Positions 33,611 to 42,517 of a DNA stretch of 64,000 bases are shown here, one piece after another. Positions within the stretch are counted from its first letter, which is position 1; each line of letters begins with the position of its first letter. Origin of the DNA: Gordonia shandongensis DSM 45094 (GTDB lineage: Bacteria; Actinomycetota; Actinomycetes; Mycobacteriales; Mycobacteriaceae); NCBI RefSeq assembly GCF_000423025.1, contig NZ_AUHE01000005.1:105076-169075 (forward strand), written 5' to 3'. The position numbers were made by a program, and so were the translations under genes. The notes beneath the pieces are model-generated. The model worked only from the letters and a program-made list of their open reading frames with translations, did not search any database and was not told the DNA's origin.

Positions 33611-34345
33611 TCAACGCGGCGTTCGCCGACCCAGCCAGCGGGTTACCGGTTCCCCGTCGCGTAGATGATGTCGCACCATCTCGGGCACCCGGTCGGCGTC
33701 GAGACCGGCGTACCAGACGTCATCGGGGTACACGGCGACCACGGGCGCCTGAACGCACGGGAACATGCAGCCCGTGTGCGTGACGAGGACGTCGTCGTCA
33801 CCCAGCTCCTCACGGATCAGCTCGCGCTTGAGCGCCTCCGCGGTCTCGCCGGAGCCGCGGGCCGCACACCGCGGCCCGCGACAGATCAGCACGTGTCGGG
33901 TGAAGCCGGGCACCGACTCCCACGCCGGCGACACCAGCGGTGCCGTGGTCGACCGGGCCGGCACTCCGCCCTCGGCGACGGCCCGATCGACGAGGTCTGC
34001 GTACGCCTCGGTGTCGCACAGCGACGGACCGATGACGACCTCCGGGTCGTCGACGTCGGCGGGGCGGCCCCGGAGCCAGTGCCCGATGACGCGCCGGAAC
34101 CAGGCGTCCATCGAGCGGTCGGCGACCGTCTGCCCGCTGAGCACCATCACCCGGCGCGCACCGGAGTCCGCCGCTTCGTCGAGTGCGTCGGTGATGGTGG
34201 GCGCGCCGCCGCCGAGGACGGCGACGCGAACCCGGACGTCGCGGCGCCGCTTCTCGAGCGCGGCGACGGCGGCCGACAGTTCGGCGGCCGGGTCGGCTCC
34301 GCGGTTGGTCGGCGCGGTGAGGATCACCCAGTCGATGTCACTCAT
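33611..34345 (-). CDS. CbiX-like domain fused to a thioredoxin-like [2Fe-2S] ferredoxin domain
   Basis: 244 residues. The N-terminal 130 resemble a CbiX/sirohydrochlorin-chelatase half (VLGGGAPTITDALDEAADSG and RRVMVLSG). The C-terminal 90 are a thioredoxin-like ferredoxin with cysteines in HVLICRGPRCAARG and THTGCMFPCVQAP. ATG 34345 with AGGGGGTG upstream is preferred over GTG 34351. It overlaps the ATPase gene by 8 bases and is the last gene of the cobalamin-riboswitch operon. A role in cobalt or corrinoid handling is inferred from that position. Confidence 0.78.
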   Translation of the reverse strand: MSDIDWVILTAPTNRGADPAAELSAAVAALEKRRRDVRVRVAVLGGGAPTITDALDEAADSGARRVMVLSGQTVADRSMDAWFRRVIGHWLRGRPADVDDPEVVIGPSLCDTEAYADLVDRAVAEGGVPARSTTAPLVSPAWESVPGFTRHVLICRGPRCAARGSGETAEALKRELIREELGDDDVLVTHTGCMFPCVQAPVVAVYPDDVWYAGLDADRVPEMVRHHLRDGEPVTRWLGRRTPR

Positions 34346-35144
34346 CGGCACACCCCCTCTCGGTCGGGTCGGCCCGGTCGGCGACGCCGCACAGCACCAC
34401 GAGGGGCCCGCCGGTGGCCGGGTGGACGTCCACCTGTGCCCGCACGCCGTACACCTCGGCGAGGAGGTCGACGGTCAGCACCTGCGTCGGCGGTCCCGCG
34501 GCGCGGACCGCGCCGCGGTCGAGGACCACGAGGTGGTCGCAGTACATCGCCGCCAACTGCAGGTCGTGGATCGCGGCGACCACCGTCAGCCCGAGCCCCC
34601 GGGTGAGGTCGAGCAACTGCAGACCGGCCGAGACGTCGAGATGGTTGGTCGGCTCGTCGAGCACCAGGACTTCCGGCCGCTGTGCCAGAGCGCGAGCCAC
34701 CTGCGCCTTCTGCCGCTCCCCGCCCGAGAGCGTATGCCACGGGCGATGTCGCAGCCCGGTGAGGCGCAGGGCGTCGAGCGCCCGCTCCACGTCGTCCGAC
34801 GGTTCGCCGAGCGGCCGCCCCCAGCCCGTCGAATGCGGGATGGTGCCCAACTCCACGATCTGTTCGACGGTCAGGTCCAGCACGGTCTCCGAATGCTGCT
34901 CCACTTCGGCCACGGTGCGGGCGAATCGGCGGCGCGGAATGCCGCGGACGTCGTGCCCGTCGAGCAGCACAGAGCCGCGGTCGGGGCGCTGCCAGCGCGT
35001 GATCATCGACAGCAGGGTCGACTTCCCGGACCCGTTCGGGCCGATGATCCCCGTGAACGCTCCCGCGGGCGCCGTGCACGAGATGTCACGGAGGATGTGG
35101 TTCGTCTCGCGGGCGAAGTCCACCCCGCGCACCTCGACGGTCAT
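34338..35144 (-). CDS. btuD: Cobalamin/Fe-chelate-type ABC transporter ATPase
   Basis: A 268-residue FepC/BtuD-type ATPase: Walker A GPNGSGKST near 35-43, Q-loop region, signature LSGGERQKAQVARA near 137, Walker B VLVLDEPTNH, and the H-loop AAIHDLQLAA. ATG 35144 overlaps the permease stop by 4 bases (ATGA). Longer upstream frames are shadows of the permease. Corrinoid as substrate is inferred from the upstream riboswitch; the fold alone would also fit iron-siderophore uptake. Confidence 0.88.
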   Translation of the reverse strand: MTVEVRGVDFARETNHILRDISCTAPAGAFTGIIGPNGSGKSTLLSMITRWQRPDRGSVLLDGHDVRGIPRRRFARTVAEVEQHSETVLDLTVEQIVELGTIPHSTGWGRPLGEPSDDVERALDALRLTGLRHRPWHTLSGGERQKAQVARALAQRPEVLVLDEPTNHLDVSAGLQLLDLTRGLGLTVVAAIHDLQLAAMYCDHLVVLDRGAVRAAGPPTQVLTVDLLAEVYGVRAQVDVHPATGGPLVVLCGVADRADPTERGCADE

Positions 35145-36184
35145 CGCACGCCGCTCCGGGTCCGCAGGAGCCAGACGAATGCGGGCACGCCGAGCGCGGC
35201 GGTCACCAGACTCAGCGGCAGCTCCCGCCCCGTCACCAGACTGCGGCCGACGACGTCCGACCACATGACGATGAGCGCGCCGACGAGGATCGAGATCGGC
35301 AGCATCCGCGCGTGCAGCGGCCCCACCAGGAAGCGGGCGACGTGCGGCACCACCAGGCCGACGAATCCGACGATCCCCGACACCGCCACCAGCACCGCGG
35401 TGCACAGGGACACCAGCGTGTAGAGGATCCACCGGGTGCGGACGACGTGGGTGCCGAGGCTGGCTGCGGCGCGCTCACCGAACGCGAAGGCGTCCAGGCT
35501 CCGGGAATACAGCAGCACCGCACCCACCACCGCCACCGTGATCACACCGGTGAGGGCGAGGCTGTTCCAGCGGATCCCGGCCACCGAGCCCAGCGACCAG
35601 TTCAGCACGAGATCGGCCGTGCCGTGCGGCCCGAAGTACACCAGCGCCGAGGTGGCGGCGGCGGCGAGCTGCCCGACGGCCACACCGCCGAGGATGAGTC
35701 GGTTCGGCATCAGGACCCCGCCGCGGGTCACGGCGATCGCGAACACCAGCAGCAGCGCACCGAGTGCGCCGACGAACGCCGCGAGCGACACCACCGAGCT
35801 CCCGGCGATCGCACCCATCCCGAGGCCCGTGCTCAACACGAGCACCGCGCCGAGCGAGGCGCCGCCCGACATCCCGAGGATGTACGGGTCGGCGAGCGGA
35901 TTCCCGGTGAGCGACTGCAGCACCGCACCGCACACGGCCAGGCCGGCGCCGATCACCGCGGCACCGACCACGCGCGGCAGGCGCAGGTCGACGACGATGT
36001 GCTCGTCGAGGACGTCGACGCCGCCGACCAGGCCGAGGCGGCTGCCGACCGCTCGGGCGACGGTCCCCAGCGACAGCTCGGCCGAGCCGATGACCACGCC
36101 GAGCATCACGCTGATCACCAGGAGGCCGGTGAGTCCGACGATCCACACGATCAGCGTCGGCGTGCCGCGCACGCGTGCGAGCAC
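35141..36184 (-). CDS. btuC: FecCD/BtuC-type ABC permease
   Basis: A 347-residue permease with about ten membrane helices. Family motifs include GAVLQSLTGNPLADPYILG (about 88-106) and the C-terminal GFVGLVVPHVARFLVGPLH block. The start is GTG 36184, 7 bp after the substrate-binding-protein stop. It forms the membrane channel for the ATPase encoded next. Substrate inferred as cobalamin from the leader RNA. Confidence 0.9.
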   Translation of the reverse strand: MLARVRGTPTLIVWIVGLTGLLVISVMLGVVIGSAELSLGTVARAVGSRLGLVGGVDVLDEHIVVDLRLPRVVGAAVIGAGLAVCGAVLQSLTGNPLADPYILGMSGGASLGAVLVLSTGLGMGAIAGSSVVSLAAFVGALGALLLVFAIAVTRGGVLMPNRLILGGVAVGQLAAAATSALVYFGPHGTADLVLNWSLGSVAGIRWNSLALTGVITVAVVGAVLLYSRSLDAFAFGERAAASLGTHVVRTRWILYTLVSLCTAVLVAVSGIVGFVGLVVPHVARFLVGPLHARMLPISILVGALIVMWSDVVGRSLVTGRELPLSLVTAALGVPAFVWLLRTRSGVR

Positions 36185-36191
36185 GACGCCG

Positions 36192-37154
36192 CTACTTCGC
36201 GAGCGCGTCGGAGAGTCTGACCGCGCCGTCGATCATCCGCGCCCCGGGGGTGCTCTCCGAGAACGGGATCACGACGAACGCGCCGTTCTTGACTGCCGTC
36301 AGGTCCTTGAGCGCCGGGTCGGACTCGATGTACTTCCGCTTGACGTCGGCCGAGTGCGCCGAGGCGTCGATCAGGACGATGACATCGGGGTCGGCTTTCA
36401 GGACGTCCTCCCACCCGGTGGTCGCCCAGTTCCCGTCGAGATGCCCGAAGGCGTTGGTCGCGCCGACGGCGTCCATGACGAGTTGCGGTCCGCCCGACCG
36501 GCCGCCGACCGACGGACTGTCGGTCTTGGCGTCCCACCACATGATGCTCTTCCCGGCACCCGCGTTCTTCGTCTTCAGGTCGGCGAGCGTGCGGCGCATG
36601 GCGTCGTTGACGTCCGCGGCCTGCTTCTCGAGCCCGAACAGCACGCCGTAGTCGCTGGTCTCCTGCGCCACCGAATCCCACGACGTCGCGGCGCGGTCGG
36701 CCTTCTCCTCGCAGCCGAACGGCGAGACGTAGGTGGCGATCCCGAGGTCGGCGAGTTCTTGGCGAGTCCCGAGCTCCTTGTCGTCGAATGCCGAGGAGTA
36801 CGACGCCGCGACGAGGTCGGGACGCCGCTCGAGGACGACCTCCCGGTCGGGGTACTTCGGCGAGAGCACCTCGATCTTCGAGTAGGCGTCGGCCCAGCGC
36901 GGCGCGATCTCATCGTCGAGGTAGGCGGTCGCCGTCAACCGGCCCTGCGCACCGATCGCGAGCGCCGACTCGGTGGCCCCCTGGTTCACGGTGATCGCGG
37001 CCGACGCGGGCGCCGAGAGGGTGACGGTCCGGCCGCAGTTCTCGAGCCGAACGGCGGCGTCGGAGTCGTCGGCGGCGTCCTGGCCGCCGCACGCCGACAG
37101 GGTCAGTAATGTCGCGGCGCCGGCAAGGGCTGTCCACTTCTTCAGGGTACGCAC
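36192..37154 (-). CDS. btuF: Cobalamin-type ABC substrate-binding lipoprotein
   Basis: A 320-residue lipoprotein: signal VRTLKKWTALAGAATLLTLS, lipobox SAC at about 20, then a two-lobe class-III binding protein (RRPDLVAASYSS, ADPDVIVLIDAS). GTG 37154 follows AAAGGGGG; the longer frame would run through the riboswitch. It captures the ligand outside the membrane for the BtuC/D-like transporter. It is the first gene after the cobalamin riboswitch, so its expression is expected to fall when B12 is plentiful. Confidence 0.87.
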   Translation of the reverse strand: MRTLKKWTALAGAATLLTLSACGGQDAADDSDAAVRLENCGRTVTLSAPASAAITVNQGATESALAIGAQGRLTATAYLDDEIAPRWADAYSKIEVLSPKYPDREVVLERRPDLVAASYSSAFDDKELGTRQELADLGIATYVSPFGCEEKADRAATSWDSVAQETSDYGVLFGLEKQAADVNDAMRRTLADLKTKNAGAGKSIMWWDAKTDSPSVGGRSGGPQLVMDAVGATNAFGHLDGNWATTGWEDVLKADPDVIVLIDASAHSADVKRKYIESDPALKDLTAVKNGAFVVIPFSESTPGARMIDGAVRLSDALAK

Positions 37155-37194
37155 GGGCGACCCCCTTTCCAGATACTCGTGGAATCTCGGGGTA

Positions 37195-37362
37195 CGTCGA
37201 CGGCCGGTCTCCTGGCTCAGCAGGGCTCCCGACGATCGTGCCTTCCCGGGCATGACGCCCAGTGGCCGGAGGCTCTCCCTCCCGACGACCGTCGGACCTG
37301 CTCACAGTGGCGAGTCCGCGCCGGAATCTCACCGGACTTCCCGAACACCGTGACGTATCAGC
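37195..37362 (-). promoter_or_regulatory. Cobalamin riboswitch
   Basis: On the minus strand the leader contains the classic aptamer blocks in order: GGGAAGTCCGGTGAGATTCC, GCGCGGAC then TCGCCACTGTGA (B12 box region), GGCCACTGG, CCCGGGAAGG, and GAGCCAGGAGACC. A closing stem forms between the ends. It lies 40 bp upstream of the binding-protein start. Ligand binding normally shuts off downstream translation or transcription. Confidence 0.95.
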
Positions 37363-37395
37363 GATGAGTGTATCCGGCCGGGTGGGCGCGGGGCG

Positions 37396-37830
37396 TCAGA
37401 CGGTGACGAACCGGCGCAGGGCGCGCGCGGTGGTGCCGCGGTCGGCGCCGAGCCGCTCGGCGACGAGCTCTTCGAGGCGGGCGACCTGCGCGGCCATCTG
37501 ATCGTGCAGATCGCGGCCGGCGTCGCTGATGCGCACCTCCACCCGGCGACGGTCGGCGACACCCGGGGTCCGGTACACGAGCGATCGACTGACGAGACGG
37601 TCGACGGCGCGGGTCAACGACGAGCCGGAGGCCACCGTCTGACTCGACACCTCCGACATCGATCGTCCCTCGCCGTCACGGAGCACCCCGAGGATCAGCC
37701 AGTCGTCGACCGCCAGATCGAACTGGTCGCCGATGGACGCCAGCATCGACGACGCGGCGTCGGCAGCGCGGATCAGGTCGACGACCAGGCCGGTGGTCGT
37801 CCCCGACGCCGGCAACACCGCATCGGTCAT
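37396..37830 (-). CDS. MarR-family transcriptional regulator
   Basis: 144 residues: a dimerisation helix, then the winged helix with MSEVSSQTVASGSSLTRAVD as the recognition region and the wing RTPGVADRRRVEVRISDAG. ATG 37830 follows AGGGGAGCGCG; the longer frame to 38046 is a shadow. It is divergent from the AmiC-like gene, 121 bp apart, so it may control that gene and the amide locus. The gap has no obvious perfect palindrome. Confidence 0.88.
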   Translation of the reverse strand: MTDAVLPASGTTTGLVVDLIRAADAASSMLASIGDQFDLAVDDWLILGVLRDGEGRSMSEVSSQTVASGSSLTRAVDRLVSRSLVYRTPGVADRRRVEVRISDAGRDLHDQMAAQVARLEELVAERLGADRGTTARALRRFVTV

Positions 37831-37951
37831 CGCGCTCCCCTGTCCATTGATTCGGCCCGATTCTCCCCATACGCTACAGAGTGAGACAGCGGGAGTGAAA
37901 TGTGACGCGTTGAGCCCCGGATGTGACCCATACCCTCGTCGAGGAGCTGTG

Positions 37952-39046
37952 ATGTCGCAGGTATCGCGCGCTGCCGCATCGGGGTTTCGGATCGGGATGG
38001 TCATCCCCCTGCAGGGTCCCGGCGGGATCTTCGGCCCCTCGTGCATCGCGGTCTGTCAGATGGTGGAGCAGGAGCTCAACGCCGTCGACGGCGTCGCCGG
38101 TCGACCGGTCGAGATCGTGTACGTCGACGGCGGCCGACGGCCCGCCGAGGTGGCCGCCGAGGTCGCGGCCCTCGTCGACGATGGCCGCCTCGACGCCGTG
38201 ACCGGCTGGCACATCTCATCGGTCCGGCGGCGACTCGCACCCGTCCTCGCCGGACGGATCCCCTACGTCTACACCTCCCTGTTCGAAGGCGGCGAACACG
38301 CACCGGGGGTGTACTGCAGCGGCGAGACGCCCGAACAGCAGGTGTTCCCCGCGATGAGCTGGCTGCGCCGCAACCTCGGCATCCGGCGGTGGCACGTGGT
38401 CGGCGCGCGATACATGTGGCCGGTGCTGTCGATGGAGAAGACCATCCGATCGGCGTCGACGCTCGACATCGAGATCGTCGGCAGCACCTTCGTCGAGATG
38501 GGTGAGGGCACCGATCCGCGGCTGCCCTTCGACGTGGCGCACAGCGGCTGCGACGCCGTCCTCATGCTCCTCGTGGGGCAGGACGCCGTCGCGTTCAACC
38601 GATCGTTCGCCGCCGCCGGTCTGCAGACGCGGATCACCCGCTACAGCCCCCTGATGGACGAGAACATGCTGCTCGCCAGCGGCGCGGACGCCACCGAGAA
38701 CCTGTACTGCTCGGCGTCGTATTTCAGCAGTCTGACCAGCGCCGACGCACTCGACTTCCTGGGCCGGTACGTGGCCGCCGCCGGGGTCGCGGCGCCGGCC
38801 CTCAACAACATGGCGCAGTCGTGCTATCAGGGCGTCCACACCCTGGTCGAACTGGTGCGGCGAGCCCGCGGAGCGCATTCGCGCGATCCGGACTCCCTCG
38901 ACCCGTCCGCCTTCGACGCGGCCATCGACGGGCTGGTTCTCGAGGGGCCGCGCGGCACGGTCCGCTACCACGGGAATCAGGCGGTGCAGCGGGTCAACAT
39001 CGCCCGCGCCGACGTCTTCGACTTCGACGTCATCGAGACGCTGTAG
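37952..39046 (+). CDS. Amide/urea-type substrate-binding protein without signal peptide (AmiC-like)
   Basis: A 364-residue type-I periplasmic-binding fold close to AmiC/UrtA/FmdD: IGMVIPLQGPGGIFGPSC, GWHISSVRRRLAPVL, RRNLGIRRWHVVGARYMWP, and the C-terminal GTVRYHGNQAVQRVNIARAD end. ATG 37952 has GAGGAGCTGTG upstream. The start has no signal peptide or lipobox, so it should stay in the cytoplasm, as AmiC does when it senses amides. It is convergent with the operon carrying AmiS and an amidase, which fits a sensor role. Confidence 0.82.
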   Translation: MSQVSRAAASGFRIGMVIPLQGPGGIFGPSCIAVCQMVEQELNAVDGVAGRPVEIVYVDGGRRPAEVAAEVAALVDDGRLDAVTGWHISSVRRRLAPVLAGRIPYVYTSLFEGGEHAPGVYCSGETPEQQVFPAMSWLRRNLGIRRWHVVGARYMWPVLSMEKTIRSASTLDIEIVGSTFVEMGEGTDPRLPFDVAHSGCDAVLMLLVGQDAVAFNRSFAAAGLQTRITRYSPLMDENMLLASGADATENLYCSASYFSSLTSADALDFLGRYVAAAGVAAPALNNMAQSCYQGVHTLVELVRRARGAHSRDPDSLDPSAFDAAIDGLVLEGPRGTVRYHGNQAVQRVNIARADVFDFDVIETL

Positions 39047-39062
39047 GCCGATCGCCACCGGG

Positions 39063-40265
39063 TCAGAGGGTGAGCACGGGCACCACGACCACGACGGGAG
39101 CGAGGAGCGCGCCGAGAACCACGAACCGCCGCCACGTCACGGTGACGCCGGCGCGACGCAGCTGGTCGTGCCACAGCAGGGTCGCCAGTGACGCCCACGG
39201 CGTGATGATCGGTCCGGCGTTGACCCCCACCAGCAGTGCGGCGGTCGCGCCGTGTCCGGATCCCACATCGAGGGCGAGGAACGCCGGGATGTTGTTGACG
39301 ACGTTCGCCAGCGCGGCGCCGACCACGCTGATGGCGATCAGCCCGCCCCCGTCGCCCTCGTTCCGCTCGACCCAGGCTCCGATCCAGTCGTCGGCACCCG
39401 CCGCGTGAATGACGGCGGCGAGCGCCGACAGCGTCGTGACCAGCGCGAGCGCCGTCCACGGGATCTGGCGGAGCAGACCGGTCGTGCGACGACGGACCGA
39501 CAGGCCCCGAGTCCGCCACGCCCCCCGGGCGGTCAGGACGGCCGCCGCCGTCGTGGCCGACAGCCAGTACGGCACCGGAGAGACGAGAGCCGGGAGCAGG
39601 ATGCCGAGGACGACGAGACTCACGGTCGGTCGGTGCCCGCCGTCGGGTTCGGGCGCCCCGCCCGGTTCCCGCACCCAGCCGGGATCGAGCGGACCCGGTC
39701 CCGTCGCCGGTCGACGTCTCGACCACAGCGTGACCACGGCCGCGGCCGCCACCGCGAGCAGCAGCGCCACCAGCGCGGGCCGCCACATCACGGCCACGTA
39801 GTCGGCCGTCCCGCGGAACGATCCGCCCGCCACGGCCATGAGGTTGGTCAGGTTCGACACCGGCAACAGCAGCGAACCCACGTTGGCGATCCAGACGACG
39901 GCCAGACCGAGCGCCACCGCGTCGGCGCCCGAACGGCGGGCCAGGGCCACCGCCAGCGGAGTCACCATGATGGCCGTCGTGTCGAGTGACAGAAACACCG
40001 TCGACACCACCGCGAGGGCGACCACTCCGGTCCACGTGGCGAGCACACCCGGCCGATTGCGGGCCAGACGCCCCGCGATCGCGTCGAACGCCCCGTCCGC
40101 CGCGGCCAGGTTGACCGTCACCGACATCGCGGCGACGAACAGGAGTACCGGCCAGAGTCGCTGAGCGAGCGCGAGCGCCTCGTCCGCGGACTGCGCCGCG
40201 AGCAGACTTCCCGCGACGATCGCAGCCGCCGCGGGAAGTCGGGTTCTCGTGCCGGCAGCCCTCAC
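39063..40265 (-). CDS. Ion-transporter-superfamily permease (SLC13/ArsB-like)
   Basis: A 400-residue membrane protein with about ten helices in two homologous halves. The halves carry SLDTTAIMVTPLAVALARRS then NVGSLLLPVSNLTNLM in the first, and ANVVNNIPAFLALD then GVNAGPIITPWASLA in the second. This is the ArsB/NhaD-like layout. GTG 40265 overlaps the AmiS stop (GTGA), so it is coupled to it; the longer frame to 40367 is less likely. The substrate is unknown. Position in the amide operon suggests an organic acid or ammonium-linked ion rather than arsenite, but that is inference. Confidence 0.8.
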   Translation of the reverse strand: MRAAGTRTRLPAAAAIVAGSLLAAQSADEALALAQRLWPVLLFVAAMSVTVNLAAADGAFDAIAGRLARNRPGVLATWTGVVALAVVSTVFLSLDTTAIMVTPLAVALARRSGADAVALGLAVVWIANVGSLLLPVSNLTNLMAVAGGSFRGTADYVAVMWRPALVALLLAVAAAAVVTLWSRRRPATGPGPLDPGWVREPGGAPEPDGGHRPTVSLVVLGILLPALVSPVPYWLSATTAAAVLTARGAWRTRGLSVRRRTTGLLRQIPWTALALVTTLSALAAVIHAAGADDWIGAWVERNEGDGGGLIAISVVGAALANVVNNIPAFLALDVGSGHGATAALLVGVNAGPIITPWASLATLLWHDQLRRAGVTVTWRRFVVLGALLAPVVVVVPVLTL

Positions 40266-40861
40266 GCGGGCTGCGGGACCAGTCGTGGGCGCATCACTGC
40301 GGCACCGTAGCCCACCAGGCCCAGAAGCTGGACGGCGACGACGGCGACGATCGGGACGTCGTCCCACGCGCCGTCGACCATCAGGAGTCCCGGAACCGTC
40401 GCCGTGGTGACGGAGTGGATCACCGCGACGACTCCCGCTCCCGTGCCGAACCGTTCACCGCCGCCGACGGCCGCGAGGAAGAACGCCGCGAACAGGACGA
40501 TCCACGACACCCACAGCCACGCGATCCTCGCATCGCCCGCCGCGAAGTGGACGCCGGCGAGCACCGCGGCGATCACCGCGGCCCACCCGCAGTACCAGCC
40601 GACCCCGGAACCCTCGGCGTCGAGCAGGGTGGAGACGCCCACGACGAGATAGGTGATTCCGAACAGGGCGAACCCGAGTGCCCCGAACACCGTCAGCCGA
40701 TCCGCGCCGGCCGGGATCGCCGCGAGCAGCGCGGTCGCCACCAGCAGCGCCCCGACCAGCAGGTTGATCGGGATCGCGGCCCTCGCCGACATCGCCCCCA
40801 AGAACACCAGCCCGTTGCTCAGGAGGACGGCACCGACGAAGACCAGCGCGAGACTCGACAT
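40262..40861 (-). CDS. amiS: AmiS/UreI-family amide or urea channel
   Basis: A 199-residue membrane protein with six to seven helices. Family marks are VLLSNGLVFLGAMSARAAIP, FGALGFALFGITYLVVG, GWYCGWAAVIA and LLMVDGAWDD. It would let short amides or urea in (or ammonium out). It lies 12 bp after the amidase stop and is coupled to the permease that follows. Confidence 0.9.
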   Translation of the reverse strand: MSSLALVFVGAVLLSNGLVFLGAMSARAAIPINLLVGALLVATALLAAIPAGADRLTVFGALGFALFGITYLVVGVSTLLDAEGSGVGWYCGWAAVIAAVLAGVHFAAGDARIAWLWVSWIVLFAAFFLAAVGGGERFGTGAGVVAVIHSVTTATVPGLLMVDGAWDDVPIVAVVAVQLLGLVGYGAAVMRPRLVPQPA

Positions 40862-40873
40862 CGGGACCTCCGG

Positions 40874-42295
40874 TCAGGCGCCGGTCGGCGCCCGCCGTCC
40901 TTCCATCGGGTCGGACTCCTCCACGTAGCGCCCGACCCGCAGGACGGTCTCCTCGTCGAACGCCTTGCCGATGATCTGCAGGCCCACCGGCAGATCCCCG
41001 TTGCAGCCCGCGGGCACCGTCATCGCCGGCAACCCGGTGAGGTTGCTGGGTCCGGTGAACCGGATGAAGTTGTCGACGAGGTCGACCGGCGATCCGTTGA
41101 GGTCGGCGACCGCCGACCCGATGTCGGGTGCCATCACCGGCAGCGTCGGCGCGATCAGGACGTCGACGTCGGCGAGGGCGGCGGCGAAGTCGCGCTTGAT
41201 CTGCCTGCGTGCCTGCTGCGCCTGCAGGTAGTCCACCGAGGTGAACAGTTCGCCCAGGTAGAACAGGAACCGGATGTCCTCCCCGAAGTCCTCCGGACGC
41301 TGCTGGAGATCACGGTGATGGATGGCCGACGCCTCCGAGAGGCTGGTGGCCAGCTCGGTCCACTCCGAGTAGGCCAGTGCCGGGATGCTGACCTTGCGGA
41401 CGGTGGCGCCGCGGCTCACGAGGTCGTCGATGCGCGCGCGGACCAGGCGTTCCACCTCGGCGTCGACGTTCGCGAAGAAGTAGTCCTCCTCGATGCCGAT
41501 GACCAGGCCCGCGGGATCGCCGCCGAGTGCACCGCGGTAATCGCCGACGGGGGTGTCGACCGACGTCGGATCGCGACGATCGAATCCGGCGATCGCCTGC
41601 AGCATCGCGGCGGCGTCGTCGACGGTCTTCGCCATCGGTCCGATGTGGTCGAGCGTCCACGCCAGCGGGTAGCAGCCGTACTTCGCGACCCGACCGTGCG
41701 TGGGTTTGAGCCCGACGAGCCCGCACGCCGACGACGGGATTCTGATCGATCCCGCGGTGTCGGTGCCGAGGCTGATGAACGACATGTCGGCGGCGACGGC
41801 CGCACCCGACCCGCCGCTCGACCCGCCGGGGACCTTGTCGAGGTCCCACGGATTGTGAACGGCGCCGAAATGCGGGCTGTTGTTGTCGATGCCCCAGGCG
41901 TACTCGTGCATGTTCAGCTTGCCGGTGAGCACGATGCCCGCGTCGCGGAGTCTGCCGACGACGGTGGCGTCGTCGGCCGACACGAAGTCGCGGTGGATCT
42001 TCGACGCCATGGTCGTCGTCTCGCCGGCGACGTACAGGTTGTCCTTGAGTGCCATCGGCACCCCGTGGAACGGTCCGCGGTGGTCGCCCGCGGCGATCTC
42101 CTTCTCTGCGCGCTCGGCGTCGGCGAGTGCCTGCTCGTCGCGGAAGCTGACGTAGGCGTTGACCTCGCCGTTGAGGGCGTGCGCGTGGTCGAGGAGCTGT
42201 CGGGTGACGTCGACCGGCGAGATCTCGCGGGTGCGGATCAGTTCGCCGACTTCGACGGCGGATTTGGTCAGCAGCTCGTCACTCAACGTGATCAC
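40874..42295 (-). CDS. Amidase (amidase-signature family)
   Basis: A 473-residue amidase with the Ser-cisSer-Lys triad: Lys84 in ALKDN, the GGSSGGS loop at 157-163, and the nucleophile Ser183 in GTDTAGSIRIPSS. The C-terminal GLPAMTVPAGCNGDLPVGLQ block is intact. It hydrolyses an amide or allophanate-like bond to acid and ammonia. GTG 42295 overlaps the small upstream gene by 17 bases; ATG 42328 is also possible. The AtzE/GatA type often needs a small partner subunit, and the adjacent 60-residue protein may be it. Confidence 0.88.
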   Translation of the reverse strand: MITLSDELLTKSAVEVGELIRTREISPVDVTRQLLDHAHALNGEVNAYVSFRDEQALADAERAEKEIAAGDHRGPFHGVPMALKDNLYVAGETTTMASKIHRDFVSADDATVVGRLRDAGIVLTGKLNMHEYAWGIDNNSPHFGAVHNPWDLDKVPGGSSGGSGAAVAADMSFISLGTDTAGSIRIPSSACGLVGLKPTHGRVAKYGCYPLAWTLDHIGPMAKTVDDAAAMLQAIAGFDRRDPTSVDTPVGDYRGALGGDPAGLVIGIEEDYFFANVDAEVERLVRARIDDLVSRGATVRKVSIPALAYSEWTELATSLSEASAIHHRDLQQRPEDFGEDIRFLFYLGELFTSVDYLQAQQARRQIKRDFAAALADVDVLIAPTLPVMAPDIGSAVADLNGSPVDLVDNFIRFTGPSNLTGLPAMTVPAGCNGDLPVGLQIIGKAFDEETVLRVGRYVEESDPMEGRRAPTGA

Positions 42296-42461
42296 CGCCC
42301 GGGAGGTTGCGCAGCGCGATGTCGGCATCGTCGATGTCGACGGTCGCCAGGTCTTTCTTCAGGGCGGAGATCTCCGCCCATTTGGCCTCGATCTTCTCCA
42401 GTTCGGCCGCGGTGGGCACCAGACCCCGGGCCGCGAGCGTATCGGCGACGGACATGGCCAT
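42279..42461 (-). CDS. Small GatC/AtzG-like partner of the amidase
   Basis: 60 residues, mostly helical (VADTLAARGLVPTAAELEKI and EAKWAEISALKKDLA), ending in ADIALRNLPGGD. Size, helix pattern and overlap with an amidase gene recall AtzG and GatC, small subunits that stabilise AtzE and GatA; the sequence match is weak. ATG 42461 follows GGGAGAGTCACG. It is the first gene of the amide operon and lies 56 bp downstream of a 30-bp palindrome. Confidence 0.55.
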   Translation of the reverse strand: MAMSVADTLAARGLVPTAAELEKIEAKWAEISALKKDLATVDIDDADIALRNLPGGDHVE

Positions 42462-42517
42462 CGTGACTCTCCCATCGATCGGGTCGGTCGGGGGCGCACC
42501 CCGCGACTAACGACCAC

